The position numbers were made by a program, and so were the translations under genes. The notes under the pieces were generated by a model. That model was given only the letters and a program-made list of their open reading frames with translations. It ran no database searches and was not told where the DNA came from. Positions 1-5,526 of a stretch of DNA of 7,228 bases are shown here, in pieces. Source of the DNA: Christensenella sp. UBA5399 (GTDB lineage: Bacteria > Bacillota > Clostridia > Christensenellales > Christensenellaceae); contig DHOD01000103.1 in NCBI GenBank assembly GCA_002407725.1, positions 16,395 through 23,622 on the forward strand. Direction: 5' to 3'. Positions within the stretch are counted from its first letter, which is position 1. Every line of letters starts with the position of its first letter.

Positions 1-624
1 CAGGCGGCGTGCAAAGCGGCGTGCGAGGCGTTTGCCGAACGGGTGTGCGAAGTAGCGGCGCAACCGGTGGATTCGGCCGGGATGGAGAGCGTGGATTTGC
101 CTGTCGTGCACCCTGGAAGCGGACAGGTAAAGCCCGAGCATATGACACACCTGTTTGGGCAGCAACTGGTGCGAAAGAACCACTCGCGCATTAAGCTGCG
201 CGGCAAGCTGGACAGCCTGGAAGCGGCGGTGCTAGAAGTCCAGTGCATAGCGGCGGAAAAAGGCGATACTACATTGGTCAATGACCTGAACGAAGTATAC
301 GGGTTTGCACAGCACTTGTTGGGGTGCGAGGTCACAGGCAAGCCTGTGGGGAATATCCTGCTGATGGGGATGGACAGCGCAGGCCTGCGGCAGGCATCGC
401 ACAACATTGTGCAGGGAAACACATTGCATTTCAAGGTGCCAAGCTACACCATGGGTAAGGTGGCAGTGGCACTGAACAGCCTGCGCGCGCAGATACGGGA
501 GACGGAACTTTGTGCGGTGGATGTATTTTGTCCGGGCGAAAAATGTGATAGAATGGATATGATTGAAGGACTGAACAGGTTGTCGAGCGCGGTGTATATA
601 TTGTACTGCCGGGCGGCCGGGTAA
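1..624 (+). CDS. eutT: EutT-like cobalamin adenosyltransferase, 5'-truncated by the window edge
   Basis: The open frame runs from base 1 without a stop, so the N-terminus lies upstream; 207 residues are visible. The GTG at 43 and later ATGs are probably internal. By family, EutT makes adenosylcobalamin, the cofactor of ethanolamine ammonia-lyase. Seen here: a KPEHMTHL segment followed by LVRKNHSRI and RGKLDSLEA, which matches the conserved EutT region; a central ILLMGMDSAGLRQASHN stretch; and a C-terminal LNRLSSAVYILYCR ending typical of EutT. The CCxxC metal motif described for Salmonella EutT is not present in the visible part, which fits a Firmicutes-type enzyme (inference). eutS follows after 12 nt and eutP after that, which supports the assignment. 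Alternatives such as PduO or CobA types do not share this C-terminal signature. Confidence 0.82.
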   Translation, partial: QAACKAACEAFAERVCEVAAQPVDSAGMESVDLPVVHPGSGQVKPEHMTHLFGQQLVRKNHSRIKLRGKLDSLEAAVLEVQCIAAEKGDTTLVNDLNEVYGFAQHLLGCEVTGKPVGNILLMGMDSAGLRQASHNIVQGNTLHFKVPSYTMGKVAVALNSLRAQIRETELCAVDVFCPGEKCDRMDMIEGLNRLSSAVYILYCRAAG

Positions 625-636
625 AAGGAGCGGAAT

Positions 637-984
637 ATGTACGAAGATAAACAAAGGGTTATTCAGGAATATGTACCGGGAAAGCAGATTACGCTTGCGC
701 ATTTGATTGCGAATCCCGATAAGGCGTTGTACAGGAAGATCGGTGTGCCGAGCATCGAAAACGGCGCAATCGGCATACTGACCATTACGCCGGGCGAGGC
801 GGCGATCATCGCGGCGGACGTGGCGGTGAAGGCGGCGAGCGTGGACATTGTATTCTCTGACCGGTTCAGCGGGTCGGTTGTGGTGACGGGAAGCGTTGCC
901 AGTGTGGAAGCGGCGCTGAAGGACGTTATGGAGGTGCTGAAAAACGTGCTTGCGTTTGACGTTGCCGAGATTACGCGTACATAA
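637..984 (+). CDS. eutS: Ethanolamine bacterial microcompartment shell protein EutS
   Basis: This is a 115-residue protein, close to the roughly 111 residues usual for EutS. It carries the EutS signature throughout: [19 protein letters not shown] near the N-terminus (about residues 7-25), [26 protein letters not shown] (about 44-64), and [21 protein letters not shown] (about 74-94). The family has a circularly permuted BMC domain and forms hexamers that tile the protein shell around ethanolamine ammonia-lyase and the aldehyde-processing enzymes. The start is fixed by AAGGAG at 625-630, six nt before the ATG. The stop overlaps the eutP start by one base (TAATG), so the two are probably translationally coupled. 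No signal peptide or membrane segment is expected or seen. Confidence 0.95.
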   Translation: MYEDKQRVIQEYVPGKQITLAHLIANPDKALYRKIGVPSIENGAIGILTITPGEAAIIAADVAVKAASVDIVFSDRFSGSVVVTGSVASVEAALKDVMEVLKNVLAFDVAEITRT

Positions 985-1415
985 TGGGAAAAGTGATTTT
1001 GATTGGCGGGGTTGGGTCGGGCAAAACGACGCTGGCCAACCGCATAAACGGCGTGCAGGGCGAGACCACGAAAACCCAGAATATAGAATATACGGAAGCT
1101 ACAATTGATACACCGGGCGAATACCTGGAGGATAAGAGCTTTAAGTATGCGTTGATTGTGACATCGTACGATGCGGACACAGTGGTGTTTGTGCAGGATG
1201 CCACAAATGAGCGGTTCAGCTATTCCCCGGGACAGTCGGCAATGTTTGTGCAGGCGGTCTACGGCGTTGTGACCAAAACGGATATCGCGGACGAGGCGAT
1301 GGTATCTCGGGCGGCGGATATGCTGAAACTGGCCGGCGTGGAGAAGGTTTTTTGCGTCAGCGCGCTGACAGGGGCGGGGATGGCGGATTTCCTGCAAACA
1401 ATTGACGCCGTGTGA
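984..1415 (+). CDS. eutP: EutP/PduV-type P-loop protein of ethanolamine utilisation
   Basis: A 143-residue small GTPase-fold protein. Visible motifs in order are a Walker A P-loop GGVGSGKT (residues 8-15), a G3-like DTPGE (42-46), a TKTD nucleotide-specificity motif (97-100, the NKxD equivalent with T in place of N) and SAL (126-128, G5-like). Length and motif spacing match EutP. Salmonella EutP has been reported to act as an acetate kinase; older annotations call it a GTPase of unclear role in microcompartment placement. The start overlaps the eutS stop by one base, and no good Shine-Dalgarno precedes it, so translation probably depends on coupling. It appears to be the last gene of this eut block, because no eut gene follows and an 870-bp gene-free stretch begins. 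Confidence 0.93.
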   Translation: MGKVILIGGVGSGKTTLANRINGVQGETTKTQNIEYTEATIDTPGEYLEDKSFKYALIVTSYDADTVVFVQDATNERFSYSPGQSAMFVQAVYGVVTKTDIADEAMVSRAADMLKLAGVEKVFCVSALTGAGMADFLQTIDAV

Positions 1416-1516
1416 AATAGAATGGTTTTATTCAAGATATAAAGCTGGAGATAGAGGCTGCGGTAAAAGCGGTCTTTTTTGGTGCCCGTGGGGTAGCATG
1501 GTTGATGCCAATCCCA

Positions 1517-1685
1517 TTTAGGGCCTGTTAACATAACGCCGATCACGCGTCTTTTTGGCATATTTTGAGTCTTTTGTCGTTGTCATCGGTCGGAATAGTC
1601 CCACTATTCCAACCTTTTCCGCCTAAAAAGCCAGCAAAATCTATCCCAAAATCCACGAATCACGTTTATGTTAACAGGCCCTAAA
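1517..1685. mobile_element. MITE-like non-autonomous element with perfect 20-bp inverted ends
   Basis: Positions 1517-1536 and 1666-1685 are exact reverse complements over 20 bp (left end TTTAGGGCCTGTTAACATAA). The most economical boundaries are 1521-1681 (161 bp, ending GGGCC...GGCCC), with TA on each side (1519-1520 and 1682-1683) as a possible TA target duplication. The ends stay imperfectly complementary further inside, and the centre forms a second stem, so the whole element could fold as one long hairpin. There is no transposase or other plausible gene inside, as expected for a MITE mobilised in trans. The parent insertion-sequence family cannot be named from the sequence alone. Confidence 0.72.
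1588..1614. repeat. Central hairpin of the MITE-like element
   Basis: The arms GGTCGGAATAG (1588-1598) and CTATTCCAACC (1604-1614) pair at 10 of 11 positions around a 5-nt loop; the inner 7 bp are perfect. It lies near the midpoint of the element at 1521-1681 and completes its overall fold-back symmetry. Confidence 0.7.
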
Positions 1686-1703
1686 AAGTGCTGGCACTTT
1701 TTA
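1682..1703. terminator. Terminator-like A/T-flanked hairpin next to the MITE
   Basis: A 10-bp perfect stem (5' arm TAAAAAGTGC, 3' arm GCACTTTTTA) surrounds a 2-nt turn, realistically a 4-bp GTGC/GCAC core with an A-run before and a T-run after. This shape is read as a weak bidirectional intrinsic terminator. It could end transcription from eutP on the + strand, before the promoter of the sugar operon. The GC core is short, so efficiency is uncertain. Its 5' foot is the TA that borders the right end of the MITE-like element. Confidence 0.45.
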
Positions 1704-1839
1704 TAGCGTGGAGCGCGTTTGGGATGGCATACCCACTGGTATCCCTGATGCGGCCTTCAGCCGCCGCTTCGCGAGATGAAATGAGACGGGCTGGGGGCTG
1801 GCTTTGCGTCCGGCGGAGCCACGCCTACGGCGCGGCGTT
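1704..1839. other. GC-rich, foldable gene-free segment between two hairpins
   Basis: No convincing gene is seen. Several short complementary pairs lie close together: GGGAT (1721-1725) with ATCCC (1741-1745) enclosing ACC/GGT around CACT; GCGGC (1750-1754) with GCCGC (1760-1764); and CGCC (1822-1825) with GGCG (1829-1832). A minus-strand open frame spans 1701-1967 but is rich in Arg and Pro, has a composition typical of translated GC-rich repeats, and lacks a recognisable domain. The segment may be an intergenic repeat or part of a decayed element; its function is unknown. Confidence 0.35.
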
Positions 1840-1870
1840 CTCAAATTAAAAACAGCGTTTTTAATTTGAG
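1840..1870. repeat. Perfect 14-bp-arm palindrome with 3-nt loop
   Basis: The left arm CTCAAATTAAAAAC (1840-1853) and the right arm GTTTTTAATTTGAG (1857-1870) are exact reverse complements around AGC. The arms are AT-rich, with only four G or C per arm. There is no clean T-run after the right arm on the + strand, so it is not a standard terminator for + transcripts. It could be a protein-binding palindrome, a repeat boundary or a folded RNA element. Confidence 0.75.
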
Positions 1871-2100
1871 AGTAGTATGAGAAAGATCTATCGTGTACCG
1901 GCATAGGCCACAGCAGTCGTTGCGAGTGGATTTGACCGATATGCGTGACGTCCAACATGACAAACATAGCTGGTCATCCCCGACCAAACAGGCTCCATGC
2001 AGCGTTGCGCAAGCTTGCCATATGTGCCGATATGCCTGCGCTTGCGCGCCTTGCCTGCATCCCGTTTGGTGCGCACCTGCCTTAACTACTATTTGCCAAG
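1871..2100. other. Gene-free stretch with no recognised content
   Basis: Only short overlapping open frames occur on both strands here, none with a good ribosome binding site or a recognisable product. No tRNA-, rRNA- or CRISPR-like structure is seen. A 9-nt word, CCGATATGC, occurs twice (near 1937 and 2027), which could be chance. Base composition becomes AT-rich only after about 2100, where the promoter zone of the sugar operon begins. Confidence 0.5.
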
Positions 2101-2123
2101 TTGCTCTGAAGCTGTTTTTATTG

Positions 2124-2152
2124 TTGAAGTAAAAACCGTTTTATTATATAAT
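2124..2152 (+). promoter_or_regulatory. Sigma-70/SigA-type promoter for the CDP-sugar operon
   Basis: A -35 box TTGAAG (2124-2129) is separated by exactly 17 bp from a perfect -10 box TATAAT (2147-2152) in an AT-rich setting. It points toward rfbF, with an expected start of transcription near 2159 and so a leader of about 125 nt. No other promoter as good is seen between eutP and rfbF, so the sugar genes are probably transcribed independently of the eut genes. Confidence 0.68.
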
Positions 2153-2171
2153 CAGTTTCATGATGATTGTT

Positions 2172-2216
2172 GCAGTTTGTCAAATAGTTGTGTGAGCATC
2201 ATTTGCAAGAAACTGC
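2172..2216 (+). promoter_or_regulatory. Stem-loop in the rfbF leader
   Basis: GCAGTTT (2172-2178) pairs with AAACTGC (2210-2216), and inside it CAAAT (2181-2185) pairs with ATTTG (2201-2205), with small internal loops of 2 and 4 nt. It would lie 13-57 nt into the predicted transcript. No U-run follows, so it is not an obvious terminator. A role as a leader RNA element is a guess from position. Confidence 0.35.
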
Positions 2217-2285
2217 TGTGCAGCAAACATTTTATATGCGCAGCATGCGCTACATTCAGTTAATATGCTGTAAAAGGAGAAAAAC

Positions 2286-3068
2286 ATGCAAGTTGTGATT
2301 TTGGCAGGGGGATTTGGAACAAGAATCAGTGAGGAGTCACACCTGAAACCCAAACCAATGATTGAAATTGGAGGGCGGCCCATATTGTGGCACATCATGA
2401 AGTATTACTCTTCATTCGGCTACAATGATTTTATCATATGCCTGGGGTATAAGGGCTATGTCATCAAGGAATTCTTCTCCGATTATTACCTGCACATGTC
2501 CGATATCACACTGGACTTCTCCAAAAACAGGCAAAAGGTACAGATACACAATAACTTTGCCGAGCCGTGGTGCATTACGCTTGTCGACACGGGGCTGAAC
2601 ACGATGACCGGCGGCAGGTTAAAACGCATCCAGGACTACATCAGGGGCGACCGTTTTATGCTGACGTACGGCGACGGCGTGTCCACAGTTGATTTAAACG
2701 CGCTGGAGGAATTTCATAAAGCGCATGGAAAAATCGCGACGCTCACGGCGATTCAGCCGAGCGGGCGGTTTGGGATGATCGATATCAACGACAGTACGGA
2801 AATCACCTCGTTCCGTGAGAAGCTGCAAACGGACAACGGATGGATCAACGGCGGGTACATGGTTTTTGAATCCTCCATATTTGATTATATTGACGGCGAC
2901 CAAACTGTGCTGGAGAAAGAACCGCTGGAGAACCTGGCCACAGAGCGGCAGTTGTGCGCGTATATGCACAATGGCTTTTGGAAGTGCATGGATACGCAGC
3001 GGGATAAGTTTGAGCTGGAGTCGTTGCTGGAAGAGGGCAAGGCCCCGTGGAAAGTATGGGAAGATTGA
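2286..3068 (+). CDS. rfbF: Glucose-1-phosphate cytidylyltransferase
   Basis: Transfers CMP from CTP to alpha-D-glucose-1-phosphate to give CDP-glucose (EC 2.7.7.33), the first committed step toward CDP-linked 3,6-dideoxyhexoses; it acts in the cytoplasm. The 260-residue length is usual for the family. Visible motifs: LAGGFGTR (6-13), the nucleotidyltransferase glycine-rich loop; KPKPM (21-25), the sugar-nucleotide signature lysine region; YGDGVSTVD (128-136), with the metal-binding Asp130; WINGGYMVF (186-194); and WKCMDTQRDK (232-241), with the second conserved Asp. The start is well supported by AGGAG at 2275-2279, six nt upstream. It is the first gene of the operon. Its stop shares one base with the rfbG start (TGATG), which indicates coupling. 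Glucose-1-phosphate thymidylyl- and uridylyltransferases are less likely given the gene order with rfbG and rfbH. Confidence 0.96.
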   Translation: MQVVILAGGFGTRISEESHLKPKPMIEIGGRPILWHIMKYYSSFGYNDFIICLGYKGYVIKEFFSDYYLHMSDITLDFSKNRQKVQIHNNFAEPWCITLVDTGLNTMTGGRLKRIQDYIRGDRFMLTYGDGVSTVDLNALEEFHKAHGKIATLTAIQPSGRFGMIDINDSTEITSFREKLQTDNGWINGGYMVFESSIFDYIDGDQTVLEKEPLENLATERQLCAYMHNGFWKCMDTQRDKFELESLLEEGKAPWKVWED

Positions 3069-4120
3069 TGCTTGAAGATTTTTATAAAAACAAAAAAGTA
3101 TTTGTGACAGGGCATACCGGCTTCAAAGGCTCTTGGATTTGCAGGGCGTTGATGCTGCTGGGTGCCGATGTTTATGGATATGCGCTGGAGCCGCCGACAA
3201 GCCCCAGCCTTTTTGATGTGGCAAAAGTGGGGGACGTGGTGCATTCCACAATTGCGGACATCCGGAACATGGAAACGTTGCAGCAAGCGTTATCAAATGC
3301 GGCGCCCGATATTGTGATCCATATGGCGGCACAGCCCATCGTGCGGGATTCGTATCAGGAGCCGGTGTATACATACGAAACAAATGTGATGGGAACGGCG
3401 CACATACTGGAGGTGGTTCGGCATACCGGCAGCGTACGGTCTTTTTTGAATGTGACGACGGACAAAGTGTATCAGAACAACGAGTGGTTTTGGGGGTATC
3501 GTGAGACGGACAGGTTGAACGGCTACGACCCCTATTCCAATTCAAAATCCTGCTCGGAGTTGGTGACGGACAGTTACAAAAAGTCGTTTTTTGGCGGTCG
3601 TGAAATTGCGATTTCCACTGCCCGTGCGGGCAATGTCATAGGCGGCGGCGATTTTGCAAACGATAGGATTGTGCCCGACTGTGTGCGCGCTGTGTCGCAG
3701 GGGGTCGAAATTGTGATCAGGAACCCATATTCGGTGCGCCCGTACCAGCATGTGCTGGAGCCGGTATATGCGTACCTGACGATTATGATGCGGCAGTATA
3801 AGGACAGTACGCTTGCGGGCAGCTATAATATCGGGCCCGATGACCGCGATTGCGTGACGACGGGCGACCTTGCCACGATATTCTGTGACGCCTGGGGCCA
3901 AGGGGCCGGGTGGAAGACGATATCAGAAGAAGATGCGGTCCATGAGGCGAATTTCCTCAAATTGGACTGCTCGAAGGCAAAGAGCGTGTTTGGTATCGGT
4001 CCGCGGTGGAATATTGTGCAAGCGATTGAAAAGACTGTGGAATGGTACCAGTGCTACACACAGCAGGGCGATACGGCGGATTGTATGGACAGGCAAATCA
4101 CGGAATATTTCCGTGGATAG
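3068..4120 (+). CDS. rfbG: CDP-glucose 4,6-dehydratase
   Basis: A 350-residue short-chain dehydrogenase/reductase-family enzyme that converts CDP-glucose to CDP-4-keto-6-deoxyglucose using tightly bound NAD (EC 4.2.1.45). Visible are the Rossmann glycine motif TGHTGFKG (14-21), the active-site TTDK (130-133) and the catalytic Y156-x3-K160 in YSNSK. RPYQHVLEP (224-232) is also typical of this subgroup. The frame is open upstream to GTG 3047 and ATG 3056, but ATG 3068 is preferred: it overlaps the rfbF stop by one base, and the residues that follow (MLEDFYKNKKVFVTGHTGFKG) fit the normal family N-terminus. A weak GGGAAG lies at 3058-3063. dTDP-glucose dehydratase (RfbB) is a paralogue, but the GHTGFKGSW wording and the rfbF/rfbH neighbours favour RfbG. 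Confidence 0.95.
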   Translation: MLEDFYKNKKVFVTGHTGFKGSWICRALMLLGADVYGYALEPPTSPSLFDVAKVGDVVHSTIADIRNMETLQQALSNAAPDIVIHMAAQPIVRDSYQEPVYTYETNVMGTAHILEVVRHTGSVRSFLNVTTDKVYQNNEWFWGYRETDRLNGYDPYSNSKSCSELVTDSYKKSFFGGREIAISTARAGNVIGGGDFANDRIVPDCVRAVSQGVEIVIRNPYSVRPYQHVLEPVYAYLTIMMRQYKDSTLAGSYNIGPDDRDCVTTGDLATIFCDAWGQGAGWKTISEEDAVHEANFLKLDCSKAKSVFGIGPRWNIVQAIEKTVEWYQCYTQQGDTADCMDRQITEYFRG

Positions 4121-4157
4121 TGTCTCAGATCAATAAGGGAAGGTTATAAGTTTATTT

Positions 4158-5495
4158 ATGTTTGAAAATATGACGGAAGAACAGGCGCGGAAGAAAATCC
4201 TTGAACTCACCGGCGAATATTATCAGAACTATATGCAGCGTGGTGCGTACAAAAAGGGCGATCGAATCAATTATGCCGCGCGCGTATTTGATGAGCGGGA
4301 AATGCAGATGCTGGTGGACAGCGCGCTTGATTTTTGGCTGACGGCAGGACGGTATGCGGCCGAGTTTGAAAAGAAGTTCGCTGATTTTTTTGATGTGCGT
4401 TACGTGTCTCTGGTCAATTCGGGATCGTCCGCGAACCTGCTGGCGTTTATGGCGCTGACTTCGCCGTTGCTGAAGGAGCGGCGGATATTGCCGGGTGACG
4501 AAGTGATTACGGTCGCGGCGGGCTTTCCCACAACGGTGACGCCGGTGATACAATACGGCGCAGTGCCGGTTTTTATTGATGTGACAATTCCACAATATAA
4601 CCTGGATGTGTCCATGCTGGAGAAGGCGCTGTCGCCTAAAACGAAAGCGGTTTTTGCAGCGCATACGCTGGGGAATCCTTTTGATGTGGAGAGCGTGAAG
4701 GCGTTTTGCGACAGGCACGGGCTGTGGCTGATCGAGGACAACTGCGACGCGCTTGGGTCCAAGACTCTCTATAATGGAAAATTGCAATATACGGGAACAA
4801 TTGGCGATATTGGTACGTCTAGTTTTTATCCGCCGCACCATATGACCATGGGAGAGGGCGGCGCGGTTTATACCAACAATGCGCTGCTGAATAAAATTGT
4901 CAATTCTCTGCGCGACTGGGGCAGGGATTGCGTGTGCCCGTCGGGTAAGGATAATATTTGCGGCCATCGTTTCGACGGCCAGTATGGCGAGTTGCCGAAG
5001 GGGTACGACCATAAGTATGTTTATTCGCACTTTGGATACAACCTGAAGGCGACGGACATGCAGGCGGCAATCGGCGTGGCGCAATTGGAGAAGTTTTCCG
5101 CATTCATAGAGAAGCGCAAGGGAAACTGGAAAAAGCTGCGGGATGGGCTGGACGGCATGCAGGACAAGCTGGTTTTGCCGGAGCCGTTGCCGGGTAGCGA
5201 GCCCAGTTGGTTTGGGTTTATGATGACGGTAAAAGAAGGCATTGACAGGGAGCGCGTCATTAGGGCGATTGAGGGCGCCGGTGTGCAAACGAGAATGCTG
5301 TTTGCCGGGAACCTGATCAAGCATCCGTGCTTTGACGGGATGCGTGAATCGGGAAAGGGATTCCGTGTGGCGGGCGATCTGCACAATACGGACAGGATTA
5401 TGAACGATAGCTTTTGGGTGGGCGTGTATCCGGGAATGACGGATGAGATGATCGCCGATATGATTGAAGCGATTAAGAAAGCAGTTCAATCATAA
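4158..5495 (+). CDS. rfbH: CDP-4-keto-6-deoxyglucose 3-dehydrase (E1, RfbH/AscC/DdhC type)
   Basis: A PLP and [2Fe-2S] enzyme of the DegT/aspartate-aminotransferase fold. With an E3 reductase it removes the C3 hydroxyl of CDP-4-keto-6-deoxyglucose. Length is 445 residues, near the family norm. The usual PLP lysine is replaced by histidine in SFYPPHHMTMGEGG (His227, aligned with the known E1 catalytic His), which separates it from true aminotransferases. Iron-sulfur ligands appear as Cys196 (EDNCDALG), Cys258, Cys260 and Cys268, with the characteristic C-X1-C-X7-C. The first gap is 61 residues where 57 is described for the Yersinia enzyme, owing to a longer loop around residues 201-214. AGGGAAGG at 4136-4143 is 14 nt from ATG 4158, a long spacing; ATG 4170 (Met5) is further still. 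No E3 partner lies in the window. Confidence 0.95.
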   Translation: MFENMTEEQARKKILELTGEYYQNYMQRGAYKKGDRINYAARVFDEREMQMLVDSALDFWLTAGRYAAEFEKKFADFFDVRYVSLVNSGSSANLLAFMALTSPLLKERRILPGDEVITVAAGFPTTVTPVIQYGAVPVFIDVTIPQYNLDVSMLEKALSPKTKAVFAAHTLGNPFDVESVKAFCDRHGLWLIEDNCDALGSKTLYNGKLQYTGTIGDIGTSSFYPPHHMTMGEGGAVYTNNALLNKIVNSLRDWGRDCVCPSGKDNICGHRFDGQYGELPKGYDHKYVYSHFGYNLKATDMQAAIGVAQLEKFSAFIEKRKGNWKKLRDGLDGMQDKLVLPEPLPGSEPSWFGFMMTVKEGIDRERVIRAIEGAGVQTRMLFAGNLIKHPCFDGMRESGKGFRVAGDLHNTDRIMNDSFWVGVYPGMTDEMIADMIEAIKKAVQS

Positions 5496-5526
5496 TATTT
5501 TATATAGGGATTGGGAGAAAACTGAT

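Noticed and set aside
663..1397. Minus-strand 244-codon open frame opposite eutS and eutP
   Set aside because: eutS and eutP on the + strand are unambiguous; the antisense product has no recognisable features.
1465..1478. Possible terminator just after eutP (AAAAG, CGGT loop, CTTTT)
   Set aside because: The stem has a single G-C pair and only five base pairs, too weak to call; the hairpin at 1682-1703 is a better candidate.
1701..1967. Minus-strand 88-codon open frame, Arg/Pro-rich
   Set aside because: No ribosome binding site was identified, there is no recognisable domain, it crosses the palindrome and the GC-rich foldable segment, and its composition looks like translated repeat DNA.
1937..2036. 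Repeated 9-nt word CCGATATGC as a direct repeat or operator
   Set aside because: Two short copies about 90 bp apart without dyad symmetry or extension are compatible with chance.
1888..2076. Minus-strand 62-codon open frame
   Set aside because: Short, no recognisable family and no supporting ribosome binding site or neighbour; it overlaps other equally weak frames on both strands.
1416..2285. tRNA, rRNA or CRISPR content in the gene-free stretch
   Set aside because: No cloverleaf, no conserved rRNA words and no regularly spaced repeats were seen on reading.
4152..5489. Minus-strand 445-codon open frame opposite rfbH
   Set aside because: It is an antisense shadow: rfbH on the + strand has full family motifs, and the antisense translation is His/Arg-rich without a recognisable domain.
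5464..5526. Upstream in-frame ATG for the PfkB kinase (21 extra residues)
   Set aside because: It would start inside rfbH and add a non-family N-terminus; ATG 5527 has a proper GGGAG at the right spacing.
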